Under the pieces are notes generated by a model. That model was not told the DNA's origin. It worked only from the letters and a program-made list of their open reading frames with translations, and ran no database searches. The translations under genes and the position numbers were made by a program. A stretch of 42,057 bases of DNA, from positions 1 through 42,057 of the forward strand of contig NZ_BCVZ01000028.1 in NCBI RefSeq assembly GCF_001592005.1, written 5' to 3'. This DNA comes from Bacillus sonorensis NBRC 101234 = KCTC 13918 (GTDB taxonomy: Bacteria; Bacillota; Bacilli; Bacillales; Bacillaceae). Position 1 is the stretch's first letter, and each line of letters begins with the position of its first letter. This document shows positions 17,357-25,803 of this stretch, one piece after another.

Positions 17357-18229
17357 ATGATGGATTTGCGCAATCGGCAAACAGATGGACAACCGGCGCA
17401 AACGCAGGACCGCCAGCCCGGGATCGAAAGCGTGATGAAACCCCGTCCAGTTTATGAACATGATAACCACAAAGGAACGGATAAACTGAAAGGGAAAGTC
17501 GCGCTCATTACGGGAGGCGACAGCGGAATCGGCAGAGCGGTGGCTGTTGCTTACGCCAAAGAAGGCGCGGATATTTCGATCGTCTACTTGAATGAACATG
17601 AAGATGCACAGGAGACGAAAGCGCGGATTGAACAAGAAGGAGTCAAGTGCCTGATGCTGCCTGGCGATGTCGGTGATGAAGCCTTCTGCAATGATGCGGT
17701 TGAACGGACGGTCAAGGAATTGGGGAGGCTCGACATCCTTGTCAACAATGCGGCAGAACAGCATCCAAAAGACAGCATTAAAGAGATATCCGGCGAGCAG
17801 CTGGAACGAACGTTTAGAACCAATTTTTATTCGTATTTCCACTTCACAAAAAAAGCAATTGATTACTTGGAGCCTGGAAGCGCGATTATCAATACCACAT
17901 CGATCAACCCGTACCGCGGAAATCCGCAGTTGATTGACTATACGGCAACAAAAGGCGCGATCAACGCCTTTACGCGGTCAATGTCACAGGCGCTGGTGAA
18001 AGACGGCATCCGCGTCAATGCTGTTGCACCGGGGCCGATTTGGACACCGCTGATTCCGTCGACTTTCTCAGCAGAGGAAGTGGCCGCATTTGGCACGGAC
18101 ACACCGATGGGACGGCCGGGCCAGCCCGCAGATCATGTCGGCTGTTATGTGCTGCTGGCATCAGACGATTCTTCTTATATGACGGGTCAGACCCTTCATG
18201 TGAACGGCGGCGACTTCATTACGACATAA
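17357..18229 (+). CDS. ydaD: General stress short-chain dehydrogenase YdaD
   Basis: This 290-aa SDR starts at ATG 17357 behind AAGGAGG; a second ATG follows directly. It has the N-terminal extension of about 45 residues usual in YdaD/GsP39. The nucleotide loop is GGDSGIGRA, followed by the structural LVNNAAEQHP and catalytic Tyr and Lys in DYTATKGA. The C-terminal YMTGQTLHVNGG is typical. The physiological substrate is unknown. It is followed 15 bp later by ydaE, so both respond to general stress together. Confidence 0.92.
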   Translation: MMDLRNRQTDGQPAQTQDRQPGIESVMKPRPVYEHDNHKGTDKLKGKVALITGGDSGIGRAVAVAYAKEGADISIVYLNEHEDAQETKARIEQEGVKCLMLPGDVGDEAFCNDAVERTVKELGRLDILVNNAAEQHPKDSIKEISGEQLERTFRTNFYSYFHFTKKAIDYLEPGSAIINTTSINPYRGNPQLIDYTATKGAINAFTRSMSQALVKDGIRVNAVAPGPIWTPLIPSTFSAEEVAAFGTDTPMGRPGQPADHVGCYVLLASDDSSYMTGQTLHVNGGDFITT

Positions 18230-18748
<519 letters not shown>

Positions 18749-18781
18749 GCGAATGGGAGGAAGCTCTCGTTCGCTTTTTTC
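18749..18781 (+). terminator. Terminator of ydaD-ydaE
   Basis: GCGAA...TTCGC outer stem with inner GGGAG/CTCTC pairing around GAAG, then a six-T run. Confidence 0.8.
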
Positions 18782-18814
18782 TCGCAAATCAGCGCTATCA
18801 AAAACCGAAGAAGT

Positions 18815-18955
18815 TCAGGCGTCCGGGATCAGCAAAATAGAATCGAATGCGACCATCGTTTTTTCGCACTTGTATGGTTTGCTTAGAATCGATAGACGCG
18901 CTTTCCGGAGCCGCTTCTTAATCATCCGCTGATTATCGTCTGGATGCGCCGTCAC
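18815..18955 (-). CDS. Candidate 46-aa basic protein, unrecognised
   Basis: In the gap between ydaE and ydaG, the minus strand holds GTG (18955-18953) preceded by AAGGA five bases upstream. The frame stays open for 46 codons to a TGA at 18817-18815. The product begins MTAHPDDNQRMIKKRLRKAR and ends FDSILLIPDA; it is basic in the middle with a hydrophobic tail. A possible promoter (TTAAAC-N16-TATGAT) lies upstream, antisense to the ydaG promoter. I recognise no family. It could be a chance frame; conservation would decide. Confidence 0.35.
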   Translation of the reverse strand: MTAHPDDNQRMIKKRLRKARLSILSKPYKCEKTMVAFDSILLIPDA

Positions 18956-18997
18956 GATATCCTTCGTTTTTCGGGATCATATGTAATCAACCTGATT

Positions 18998-19023
18998 GTT
19001 TAATCTGCAGGTCAATGTGGAAA
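18998..19023 (+). promoter_or_regulatory. Sigma-B promoter of ydaG
   Basis: A perfect -35 GTTTAA (18998-19003), 14-bp spacer and TGGAAA (19018-19023) lie about 38 bp upstream of the ydaG start. ydaG is a sigma-B gene in B. subtilis. Confidence 0.7.
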
Positions 19024-19060
19024 AGTAACAGTGGATACGATGATAAGGAGGGACCTTAAA

Positions 19061-19483
19061 ATGGAACAGGAGCAAATCAAACAAAAGGTGCTCGATATTC
19101 TCGATCATCATAAAATCGGCTCGCTGGCAACGGTTAAAGGAGGTAAGCCTCATTCCCGCTACATGACTTTTTTTCACGACGGACTGACCCTTTATACCCC
19201 GACAAGCGTCGAAACGCACAAAGCGGAGGAAATCGACAACAATCCCAATGTCCACGTGCTGCTCGGCTATGATGGCGAAGGCTTCGGCGATGCATATCTT
19301 GAAATCGAAGGAAAGGCAAAGATCAATGGCTCAAAAGAACTGAAAGATCAGATCTGGAATGAGCAGCTCAGCCGCTGGTTTGCCGGAAAAGACGATCCGA
19401 ACTTGTCCGTGCTTGAAATCCAGCCTTCGGAAATCAGACTGATGAACGAAGGAAAAAGCACGCCGGTTATCCTTGATCTATAA
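19061..19483 (+). CDS. ydaG: General stress protein 26, PNPOx-like flavoprotein YdaG
   Basis: The start is ATG 19061, 8 nt after AAGGAGGG, giving 140 aa as in B. subtilis. It has the split-barrel pyridoxamine-oxidase-like fold: IGSLATVKGGKPHSRYMTFF, then LYTPTSVETHKAEEIDNNPNV and VHVLLGYDGEGFGDAYLEIEG. Such proteins bind FMN/F420-type cofactors, but the reaction is unknown. It is a monocistronic stress gene. Confidence 0.9.
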   Translation: MEQEQIKQKVLDILDHHKIGSLATVKGGKPHSRYMTFFHDGLTLYTPTSVETHKAEEIDNNPNVHVLLGYDGEGFGDAYLEIEGKAKINGSKELKDQIWNEQLSRWFAGKDDPNLSVLEIQPSEIRLMNEGKSTPVILDL

Positions 19484-19499
19484 CACTGTATTGAACAGT

Positions 19500-19528
19500 T
19501 TGTCATTTGTAAAGAACTGTAGTATAAT
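19500..19528 (+). promoter_or_regulatory. Strong sigma-A promoter of an unassigned short transcript
   Basis: TTGTCA (19500-19505), spacer exactly 17, and perfect TATAAT (19523-19528). It is among the best sigma-A matches in the window. The transcript would start near 19535 and end at the terminator at 19845-19878. Confidence 0.8.
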
Positions 19529-19558
19529 ACAAGTTAGGAACACGTAAAGAGCAAATAA

Positions 19559-19834
19559 ATGGAAAGTAAACTTCTTTTTTCTTTCTTAGAAGGTGCTTAT
19601 TCTCTTCCTCTGACCGCCCCTAACAGGATAGAGGGAAAAAAGACTTTTTGTTTCACAATTCACACTGGCGCGGCTTCGGAGCCGCAAGGACGATTGAGAG
19701 GTAGGGCTTTCGTTGTCTTGTTTTCAGAAATTCCATGGTGTTTACTTTCACTCGGAACAATAGATGCTAACTTGATGATCCGCAGCCTTGGCGGAGATGA
19801 TATACAATATTTATTTGCTCATATAAAAGAATAA
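19559..19834 (+). CDS. Unrecognised 91-aa ORF, or non-coding RNA region
   Basis: The only sizeable frame between the promoter at 19500-19528 and the terminator at 19845-19878 is this 91-codon ORF (MESKLLFSFLEG...). It has no convincing Shine-Dalgarno sequence (AACACGTAAAGAGCAAATAA precedes the ATG), and its composition (Arg/Cys/Trp/Phe mixture) does not look like a typical Bacillus protein. Inside it lies a GCGGCT-TCGG-AGCCGC hairpin (19670-19685). A structured RNA or a leader for amj is about as likely as a protein. I cannot assign it to any family. Confidence 0.3.
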   Translation: MESKLLFSFLEGAYSLPLTAPNRIEGKKTFCFTIHTGAASEPQGRLRGRAFVVLFSEIPWCLLSLGTIDANLMIRSLGGDDIQYLFAHIKE

Positions 19835-19844
19835 GATGAATGGA

Positions 19845-19878
19845 AACCGCTTTGGCTTTTGCTGAAGCGGTTTTTTAA
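19845..19878 (+). terminator. Terminator of the 19.5-19.8 kb unit
   Basis: AACCGCTT (19845-19852) and AAGCGGTT (19865-19872) form a perfect 8-bp stem with a 12-nt loop, followed by a T-run. It closes the unit that begins at 19500, upstream of amj. Confidence 0.85.
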
Positions 19879-19882
19879 ATGG

Positions 19883-19910
19883 CGAAACATTTTCTGTTCT
19901 AAAATAGTCT
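19883..19910 (+). promoter_or_regulatory. Possible ECF (sigma-M type) promoter of amj
   Basis: CGAAAC (19883-19888), 17-bp spacer, AGTCT (19906-19910) resembles the -35 AAC and -10 GTC elements of ECF sigma promoters. B. subtilis amj is induced through sigma-M. The match is partial. Confidence 0.4.
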
Positions 19911-19934
19911 TACATTAGACTGGAGGATTCGAAA

Positions 19935-20738
19935 ATGGAATTTTTAACATCTAAGGTGCTTTTAATTTTCTTTTTTTTGCTGCTGATTCATTCGATTGAA
20001 ACACTGGCCTATGCAGCCAGGCTGTCCGGCGCAAGAGTCGGATTTATCGCATCGGCTCTGTCGCTGTTTAACGTTATGGTGATCGTGTCAAGAATGTCCA
20101 ATATGATCCAGCAGCCTGTCACAGGAAAGCTTGTCGATGTCGCGGGGACTGATGCGCTATCGCTCGTCGGACAGCAGTTCCGGTTTTTAATCTTCGGCTC
20201 GACGGTCGGCACCATCTGCGGCATGCTCCTTTTGCCGACGTTTGTGGCTGTTTTTTCAAGGGCGATTATTCATCTGGCAGGTCAAGACGGATCGGTTTTG
20301 CAAATGTTTCGGAAGGGCCTATCAAACCTGAAAAACATCAGATGGTATATGAAAAAACCAACCCTTCATTATGTGAAAGATTTTCAATTCCGCTTTATTC
20401 CAAAACGGCTGTTTGTGTTAAATATGGTCATTACGGCAATTTATACGATCGGGGTGCTCGCCGCTCTTTATGCGGGCGTGCTTGTTCCTGAAAGGAGCAC
20501 TACAGCTGTCATGGCATCAGGGCTTGTCAACGGAGTGGCGACAATGCTTCTGTCGCTGTTTGTTGATCCGAAGGTGTCGGTTTTGGCCGATGATGTAGCC
20601 AAAGGGAAGCGGAGCTATGTCTATTTGAAGTGGGCTTCGGTCACAATGGCAGTATCGAGGGTAACAGGAACGGTTCTCGCACAACTTTTATTTATACCCG
20701 CCTCTTACTATATCGCATGGATGACCAAATGGATGTAG
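19935..20738 (+). CDS. amj: Alternate lipid II flippase Amj (YdaH)
   Basis: This 267-aa membrane protein with about six hydrophobic segments starts at ATG 19935 after TGGAGGATTCGAAA. N-terminal LLLIHSIETLAYAARLSGAR and SRMSNMIQQPVTGKLVD are characteristic of the Amj/YdaH family. In B. subtilis Amj moves lipid-linked peptidoglycan precursors across the membrane when MurJ is absent or inhibited. It is placed as in B. subtilis after ydaG, and followed here by an LCP gene. Confidence 0.92.
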   Translation: MEFLTSKVLLIFFFLLLIHSIETLAYAARLSGARVGFIASALSLFNVMVIVSRMSNMIQQPVTGKLVDVAGTDALSLVGQQFRFLIFGSTVGTICGMLLLPTFVAVFSRAIIHLAGQDGSVLQMFRKGLSNLKNIRWYMKKPTLHYVKDFQFRFIPKRLFVLNMVITAIYTIGVLAALYAGVLVPERSTTAVMASGLVNGVATMLLSLFVDPKVSVLADDVAKGKRSYVYLKWASVTMAVSRVTGTVLAQLLFIPASYYIAWMTKWM

Positions 20739-20901
20739 TGTTTTGCTGACGGAATGGTTTAATATTGATCATTTTTATTACAATGTGTAAGCAAAAGAAG
20801 AGAAAACGACTTTTTTCGGGATCTGGTAACCCTTTCAAACTTTCTTTTATTAATTGCCGGATGTATTATCCTGTGATAGTCTATTTGTGGCGGTGATAAA
20901 A

Positions 20902-21849
20902 GTGGATAGGGTGAAAAGAGTAAGAGTCAAAAAAGTAAAGAAAAAACGGCGGAAAATCATAAAACGGCTGTTCACCATTCTCCTGCTGCTCATCATAGCT
21001 GCAGCCGGATACAGTATCTATGAATACAATAAAGGCCTATCCGAATCTGACGGAAGCTTTACAAAAGACGGTCAGTTTGAATTCCACGGAGAAGGCTCTG
21101 ACCTAGATGAAGTGAACATTCTTGTGCTTGGAATTGATTCAAGGGGAGAGGAGCATTCAAGATCTGATTCAATGATGGTTGTCCATTACAATCAAAAACA
21201 AAAACAGCCGAAACTGATTTCGATCATGAGGGACAGCTATGTCGATATACCGGGCCATGACAAGCAAAAAATCAATGCGGCATACGCATTCGGCGGCCCA
21301 GAGCTGGTGCGCGAAACGCTGAAGGAAAACTTTGGCCTGGACATCAATTACTACGCTGTCGTCGACTTTAAAGGGTTCGCCAAAATCGTCGACGCTATTG
21401 CACCTGATGGAATCGAAGTCGACGTTCCTAAAAAAATGTCCTACGGCATCGGCACGACGATAGAGCCGGGCAAACAGATTCTCCACGGCGATAAACTGCT
21501 GGGATATGTCCGCTTCAGACATGATAGAGAAAGTGATTTCGGACGGGTCAGACGACAGCAGGAAATCTTCTCAAAGCTGGAAAAAGAAGCAATGAGCATG
21601 GGGAATATCGCCAAGCTGCCGAAGCTCCTGGGAATCATCGACCCTTATGTTGAAACAAACATTCCGAACGGGTTTTTATTTTCCGCCGGAAAAGACTACA
21701 TTTTAGGAAGCGTGAAAGAAACCAAAAGCTTCAGGCTCCCCGTTGACGGCTCCTTTACAAATAAGACCGATCCTACATATGGAGCGGTATTGGATTTAGA
21801 CCTAGAACAAAATAAAGAAGCCTTGCACCAATTTCTTGATGAGTCTTAA
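20902..21849 (+). CDS. LytR-CpsA-Psr family cell-wall glycopolymer transferase
   Basis: The chosen start is GTG 20902 with GGCGGTGAT 6 nt upstream; an earlier TTG (20854) is less likely. The 315-aa product has a very basic N-terminus (VKRVRVKKVKKKRRK), one membrane anchor (FTILLLLIIAAAGYSIY), and an extracellular LCP domain with VLGIDSRGEEHSRSDSMMV, SIMRDSYVDIPG and VRFRHDRESDFGRVRRQQ. The Arg/Asp residues are those that bind polyprenyl-phosphate in TagT. The family attaches teichoic acid or other glycopolymers to peptidoglycan. It is not at one of the standard tagT/U/V sites as far as I can tell, so it may be an extra paralogue. Confidence 0.88.
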   Translation: MDRVKRVRVKKVKKKRRKIIKRLFTILLLLIIAAAGYSIYEYNKGLSESDGSFTKDGQFEFHGEGSDLDEVNILVLGIDSRGEEHSRSDSMMVVHYNQKQKQPKLISIMRDSYVDIPGHDKQKINAAYAFGGPELVRETLKENFGLDINYYAVVDFKGFAKIVDAIAPDGIEVDVPKKMSYGIGTTIEPGKQILHGDKLLGYVRFRHDRESDFGRVRRQQEIFSKLEKEAMSMGNIAKLPKLLGIIDPYVETNIPNGFLFSAGKDYILGSVKETKSFRLPVDGSFTNKTDPTYGAVLDLDLEQNKEALHQFLDES

Positions 21850-21853
21850 ATGG

Positions 21854-21886
21854 AAAAGATCCGCCGAAACAAACGGCGGATCTTTT
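21854..21886. terminator. Bidirectional terminator between the LCP gene and ydzA
   Basis: AAAAGATCCGCCG (21854-21866) and CGGCGGATCTTTT (21874-21886) form a 13-bp perfect stem, with A/T runs on both sides. It serves the convergent LCP and ydzA genes; the ydzA stop codon overlaps its edge. Confidence 0.9.
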
Positions 21887-22181
21887 ATGATGGATCAAAT
21901 GTTTTGAGTCCGCGGTCATAAAGGAAGTTTCCAAAAGGGATAAAAGCGACGACAAGACCCGCGGCAGGCCATTTCAGCGACCATCTCAAGGTGAATGTCA
22001 CATATAAAAGGACAATCAGATAGATGATAAATAATCCGCCGTGAAGCGAGCCGACGATCGTGACGGCCATCGGGTAGCCCGCCCAGTATTTCAGAGGCAT
22101 AGCGACAAATAGCAGGATAAGCAGTGACATGCCTTCAATAAAACCCATCGCGCGAAGGCGTCCAATCGGCGTTTGCAGCAT
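21885..22181 (-). CDS. ydzA: DUF3817 small membrane protein YdzA
   Basis: The 98-aa protein starts at ATG 22181 with AGGGAGG upstream. It has three hydrophobic stretches and the DUF3817 pattern LRAMGFIEGMSLLILLF, GSLHGGLFIIYL and FIPFGNFLYDRGLK. The family has no established function. The position next to amj and lrpC agrees with B. subtilis. Confidence 0.85.
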   Translation of the reverse strand: MLQTPIGRLRAMGFIEGMSLLILLFVAMPLKYWAGYPMAVTIVGSLHGGLFIIYLIVLLYVTFTLRWSLKWPAAGLVVAFIPFGNFLYDRGLKTFDPS

Positions 22182-22256
22182 GTGATACCTCCCTCTAATC
22201 TAAGTATTACCTCTATAATATAGACTAAAAAAAGGATAAATAGAACAGGCCTGCGG

Positions 22257-22667
22257 TTATGTTGCGGCCGGAATTTTCATTAACGCCCCGAAATATTGCT
22301 GTGCCGTTGTAAAACAGATAAATGCTATCAGTTCTGAGATCTCCTCATCGGAAAACGTCTCTTTCAACACAGCGAACTGCCTGTCTGAGACCTGTTGCCT
22401 TTGAGAAAGAAATACTTCGGCAAAGCCCATGGCAAGACTTGTTTTTTCCAGATTTGACGCTTCAGGTTTGCCTTTTGCTTTGCAATATTCACAGCCGTTT
22501 CCCTGAGCCAGCACTCTGCGCACCTGCTCCTTCAGCTCCTTTGATAAAAAACCGTCCCCTGAAAGCTCGTCAGCTAAGGCTGTCCAAGTTGACAGCAGAG
22601 AGTCTGAATATCCCAACAGCAGCTGAAACGGGGTGTCTCCTTTTTGTGATGGTTGAATTCTTGTCAT
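22257..22667 (-). CDS. AhpD/carboxymuconolactone decarboxylase-like protein
   Basis: The 136-aa product starts at ATG 22667 behind AGAGAGGTGATC. The CMD-type redox motif appears as GNGCEYCKAKG (CxxC), with helix-rich flanks and TTAQQYFGALM at the end. CxxC proteins of this family act as alkylhydroperoxidase-like thiol reductants. The substrate is unknown and no peroxiredoxin gene is adjacent. It is divergent from lrpC. Confidence 0.8.
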   Translation of the reverse strand: MTRIQPSQKGDTPFQLLLGYSDSLLSTWTALADELSGDGFLSKELKEQVRRVLAQGNGCEYCKAKGKPEASNLEKTSLAMGFAEVFLSQRQQVSDRQFAVLKETFSDEEISELIAFICFTTAQQYFGALMKIPAAT

Positions 22668-22783
22668 TTCTGATCACCTCTCTATTATCATATCTAACTC
22701 AAACGAAAATAGGAATTTCATTTGTAAAGGGATGTCTGTTAATATTTAAATATTGAAATGAAATGAAGGAGACTGATTTTCAA

Positions 22784-23218
22784 ATGAAATTAGATGATCT
22801 TGATCTTATGATTATCAAAGAATTAAACAAAGACAGCCGTTTGTCGATGAGGGAGCTCGGGCGAAAGGTCAGCCTTTCAGCACCGTCTGTGACCGAAAGG
22901 GTCAGGCGGCTTGAATCATTCGGCGTCATTCAAAAATATACGCTGGAAATCGATTATCAGAAGATCGGACTCCCTGTATCATGCATCATTGAAGCGACGG
23001 TCAAGAACGGTGAATATGAAAGGTTCAAAACTTATATTGAACGTCTTCCGAATATCGAATTTTGCTACAGAATCGCAGGGGCGGCATGTTATATGCTGAA
23101 AATAAACGCCGAAAGCCTTGAGCAAATAGAAGAATTTATTAACCAAACATCCCCTTACGCCCAAACCGTGACACATGTTATTTTTTCAGAAATCAAAACG
23201 AAGGAATTTGAACGTTAG
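22784..23218 (+). CDS. lrpC: Lrp/AsnC-family DNA-binding protein LrpC
   Basis: ATG 22784 with AAGGAG upstream gives 144 aa, identical in length to B. subtilis LrpC. The N-terminal HTH (DSRLSMRELGRKVSLSAPSVTERVRRLE, about 19-46) is followed by the RAM/AsnC domain (PNIEFCYRIAGAACYMLKIN). LrpC is a chromosome-architecture-like regulator that wraps DNA and affects amino-acid metabolism and sporulation. It is followed directly by topB. Confidence 0.93.
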   Translation: MKLDDLDLMIIKELNKDSRLSMRELGRKVSLSAPSVTERVRRLESFGVIQKYTLEIDYQKIGLPVSCIIEATVKNGEYERFKTYIERLPNIEFCYRIAGAACYMLKINAESLEQIEEFINQTSPYAQTVTHVIFSEIKTKEFER

Positions 23219-23281
23219 GGATGAATCCTTTTCATCTGTTATAATAAAAGGATGGATGAATAAGAAAGAGAAGTGATAGAC

Positions 23282-25465
23282 TTGGCAAAAACAGTGGTTT
23301 TAGCAGAAAAACCTTCGGTCGGTCGGGATTTGGCCCGAGTGCTGAAGTGTCATAAAAAAGGAAACGGCTATCTTGAAGGGGACCGCTACATTGTAACATG
23401 GGCGCTCGGCCATTTAGTGACATTGGCAGACCCTGAAGGCTATGGAAAGGAATATCAATCATGGCGCCTCGAAGACCTGCCGATTATCCCTGAACCTTTA
23501 AAACTTGTCGTCATTAAAAAGACGGGCAAGCAGTTTCAGGCGGTCAAATCGCAGCTGATCAGAAAAGACGTCAAAGACATCGTGATTGCCACTGATGCGG
23601 GACGGGAAGGCGAGCTCGTCGCCCGCTGGATCATCGAAAAGGCAAAGGTGAACAAGCCGCTGAAACGCTTATGGATTTCATCTGTTACAGACAAAGCGAT
23701 TAAAGACGGATTTAAAAATCTGAAAAGCGGCAAAGAATTTGAAAATCTGTACCATTCAGCCGTGGCGAGAGCGGAAGCGGACTGGATCGTCGGCATTAAT
23801 GCGACTAGGGCGCTGACGACGAAATTCAATGCCCAGCTTTCCTGCGGACGCGTGCAGACGCCGACATTGGCGATGATCGCCAAAAGAGAGGAAGACATTA
23901 AAAACTTTAAACCAGTTCCTTACTACGGCCTGCGCGCCGCAGTTGACGGCATGACGCTGACATGGCAGGACAAAAAAACGAAGCAGAGCCGGACATTCAA
24001 TGCGTCTGTGACATCTCAGCTCGCCAAAGCGCTCCAAGGCAAGCCGGCCGTCATTAGCGATTTGAAGAAAACGGCGAAAAAGAGTTTTGCACCGGGCCTT
24101 TATGATTTAACAGAGCTGCAAAGGGATGCACATAAACGCTTCGGCTTTTCCGCAAAAGAAACGCTGTCCGTTTTGCAAAAGCTTTATGAACAGCACAAGC
24201 TGGTCACCTATCCGCGGACGGATTCCAGGTTCCTTTCAAACGACATCGTTCCGACGTTGAAAGACCGTCTCGAAGGGATGCAGGTCAAGCCGTATGCCCA
24301 GCATGTCAGCCGGATTTTGCAGCGGGGCATTAAAGCGGGCAAAAGCTTTGTCAATGACGCGAAGGTCTCTGATCACCACGCGATCATTCCGACGGAAGAA
24401 CCCCTTTCACTCGGCGCTTTAAGCGATAAGGAAAGAAAGCTTTATGATCTGATTGCGAAGCGTTTCCTCGCGGTGTTGATGCCTCCGTTTGAATATGAAG
24501 AAACAAAGGTGCTCGCCGAAATCGGCGGAGAAACGTTTACCGCCAAGGGAAAAACCGTTCAGTCCCAAGGATGGAAAGCCGTATATGACTATGCTGAGGA
24601 AGATGACGATGAGGAAGAAAAGGATCAAACCCTTCCGAAGCTTAAAAAAGGTGATACGCTATCTGTCCGTTCATTGACAGAGACAAAGGGCGAAACAAAA
24701 CCGCCCGCCCGCTTCAATGAAGGAACGCTTCTGTCCGCGATGGAAAACCCGGCCGCATTTATGCAGGGCGAGGAAAAAAATCTCGTCAAAACGCTCGGAG
24801 AGACGGGCGGCCTCGGTACGGTCGCCACCCGGGCCGACATTATTGAAAAGCTGTTCAATACATTCCTGATCGAGAAAAAAGGCAAAGACATTTTCATCAC
24901 TTCGAAAGGAAAACAGCTGCTGGAGCTTGTCCCGTCAGACTTAAAATCCCCGGCGCTTACGGCGGAATGGGAACAAAAGCTCTCAGGCATTGCAAAAGGC
25001 AAGCTGAAATCCTCTGCTTTCATCAAGGAAATGAAAGAGTACACGAAGCAGACGATCAAGGAAATCAAAAGCAGCGATCAAAAATTTAAGCATGATAATA
25101 TCACAGGCACGCACTGTCCGGAATGCGGAAAATTGATGCTGAAAGTGAACGGAAAACGCGGCACAATGCTCGTCTGTCAGGACAGGGAATGCGGCCACAG
25201 AAAAACAATCGCCAAACAAACCAACGCCCGCTGCCCGGTTTGCCATAAACGCATGGAACTGCGCGGCCACGGGGAGGGCCAGACCTTCGCATGCGTCTGC
25301 GGCCACCGCGAAAAGCTCTCCGTATTTGAAAAACGCAGAGCAAACGACAAAAACTCAAAAGCATCAAAACGCGATGTACACACTTATATGAAAAAACAAA
25401 ACAAAGACGAGCCGATCAACAACGCGCTCGCCGAACAGCTGAAAAAGCTGAAGCTTGATCAATAA
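23282..25465 (+). CDS. topB: DNA topoisomerase III TopB
   Basis: TTG 23282 (preceded by GAGAAGTGAT) gives 727 aa, the B. subtilis length. The N-terminal Toprim domain contains VVLAEKPSVGRDLARVL and ATDAGREGELVARW. The nucleophile is Tyr310 in VTYPRTDSRFL. Two cysteine clusters near the end (CPECGKLML...CQDRECGH and CPVCHKRMEL...CVCGH) are zinc-ribbon-like, and the tail is Lys-rich. It relaxes and decatenates DNA intermediates of replication and recombination. Confidence 0.96.
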   Translation: MAKTVVLAEKPSVGRDLARVLKCHKKGNGYLEGDRYIVTWALGHLVTLADPEGYGKEYQSWRLEDLPIIPEPLKLVVIKKTGKQFQAVKSQLIRKDVKDIVIATDAGREGELVARWIIEKAKVNKPLKRLWISSVTDKAIKDGFKNLKSGKEFENLYHSAVARAEADWIVGINATRALTTKFNAQLSCGRVQTPTLAMIAKREEDIKNFKPVPYYGLRAAVDGMTLTWQDKKTKQSRTFNASVTSQLAKALQGKPAVISDLKKTAKKSFAPGLYDLTELQRDAHKRFGFSAKETLSVLQKLYEQHKLVTYPRTDSRFLSNDIVPTLKDRLEGMQVKPYAQHVSRILQRGIKAGKSFVNDAKVSDHHAIIPTEEPLSLGALSDKERKLYDLIAKRFLAVLMPPFEYEETKVLAEIGGETFTAKGKTVQSQGWKAVYDYAEEDDDEEEKDQTLPKLKKGDTLSVRSLTETKGETKPPARFNEGTLLSAMENPAAFMQGEEKNLVKTLGETGGLGTVATRADIIEKLFNTFLIEKKGKDIFITSKGKQLLELVPSDLKSPALTAEWEQKLSGIAKGKLKSSAFIKEMKEYTKQTIKEIKSSDQKFKHDNITGTHCPECGKLMLKVNGKRGTMLVCQDRECGHRKTIAKQTNARCPVCHKRMELRGHGEGQTFACVCGHREKLSVFEKRRANDKNSKASKRDVHTYMKKQNKDEPINNALAEQLKKLKLDQ

Positions 25466-25467
25466 CC

Positions 25468-25497
25468 AAAACAACCTGCCAATCGGCAGGTTGTTTT
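25468..25497. terminator. Terminator of topB
   Basis: AAAACAACCTGCC and GGCAGGTTGTTTT form a perfect 13-bp stem around AATC. Flanking A and T runs make it potentially active in both directions, also for the small minus-strand gene beyond it. Confidence 0.92.
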
Positions 25498-25531
25498 GTG
25501 CTGATCCATCATTCCAAATCAAACGGCTTCA

Positions 25532-25714
25532 TCAGTTAAACATGATACGAAGCACAAAGAACGTTTTCGTCAAAAAATATAAACTTATGCATAGAAAGAT
25601 CATGATGACAGGAATTCTCTTTTCATTTCTTATTTCTTCAACGAATTTGAATAAGAAAAAAACAGTCAAGAGGACGGTTAAAAAATAGTCGATATTTTGC
25701 AGGATTAGTGTCAT
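25532..25714 (-). CDS. Small two-helix membrane protein, unrecognised
   Basis: The 60-aa frame starts at ATG 25714 with GTGAGGAAACGTT upstream. The product (MTLILQNIDYFLTVLLTVFF...) has two hydrophobic helices separated by a charged EEIRNEKR loop and a short basic end. It is low in GC compared with the neighbours and lies where B. subtilis carries the ydaJKLMN cluster. I do not recognise it. It is a reasonable but unproven gene, possibly part of the same acquired patch as the damaged methyltransferase. Confidence 0.5.
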   Translation of the reverse strand: MTLILQNIDYFLTVLLTVFFLFKFVEEIRNEKRIPVIMIFLCISLYFLTKTFFVLRIMFN

Positions 25715-25803
25715 AACGTTTCCTCACTTTAGTTTTCTGACTTTGATGAATTCGAACGCGAAATGAAGCTTAAATGATTTATATTTCTCTACATCTAACA
25801 CTA

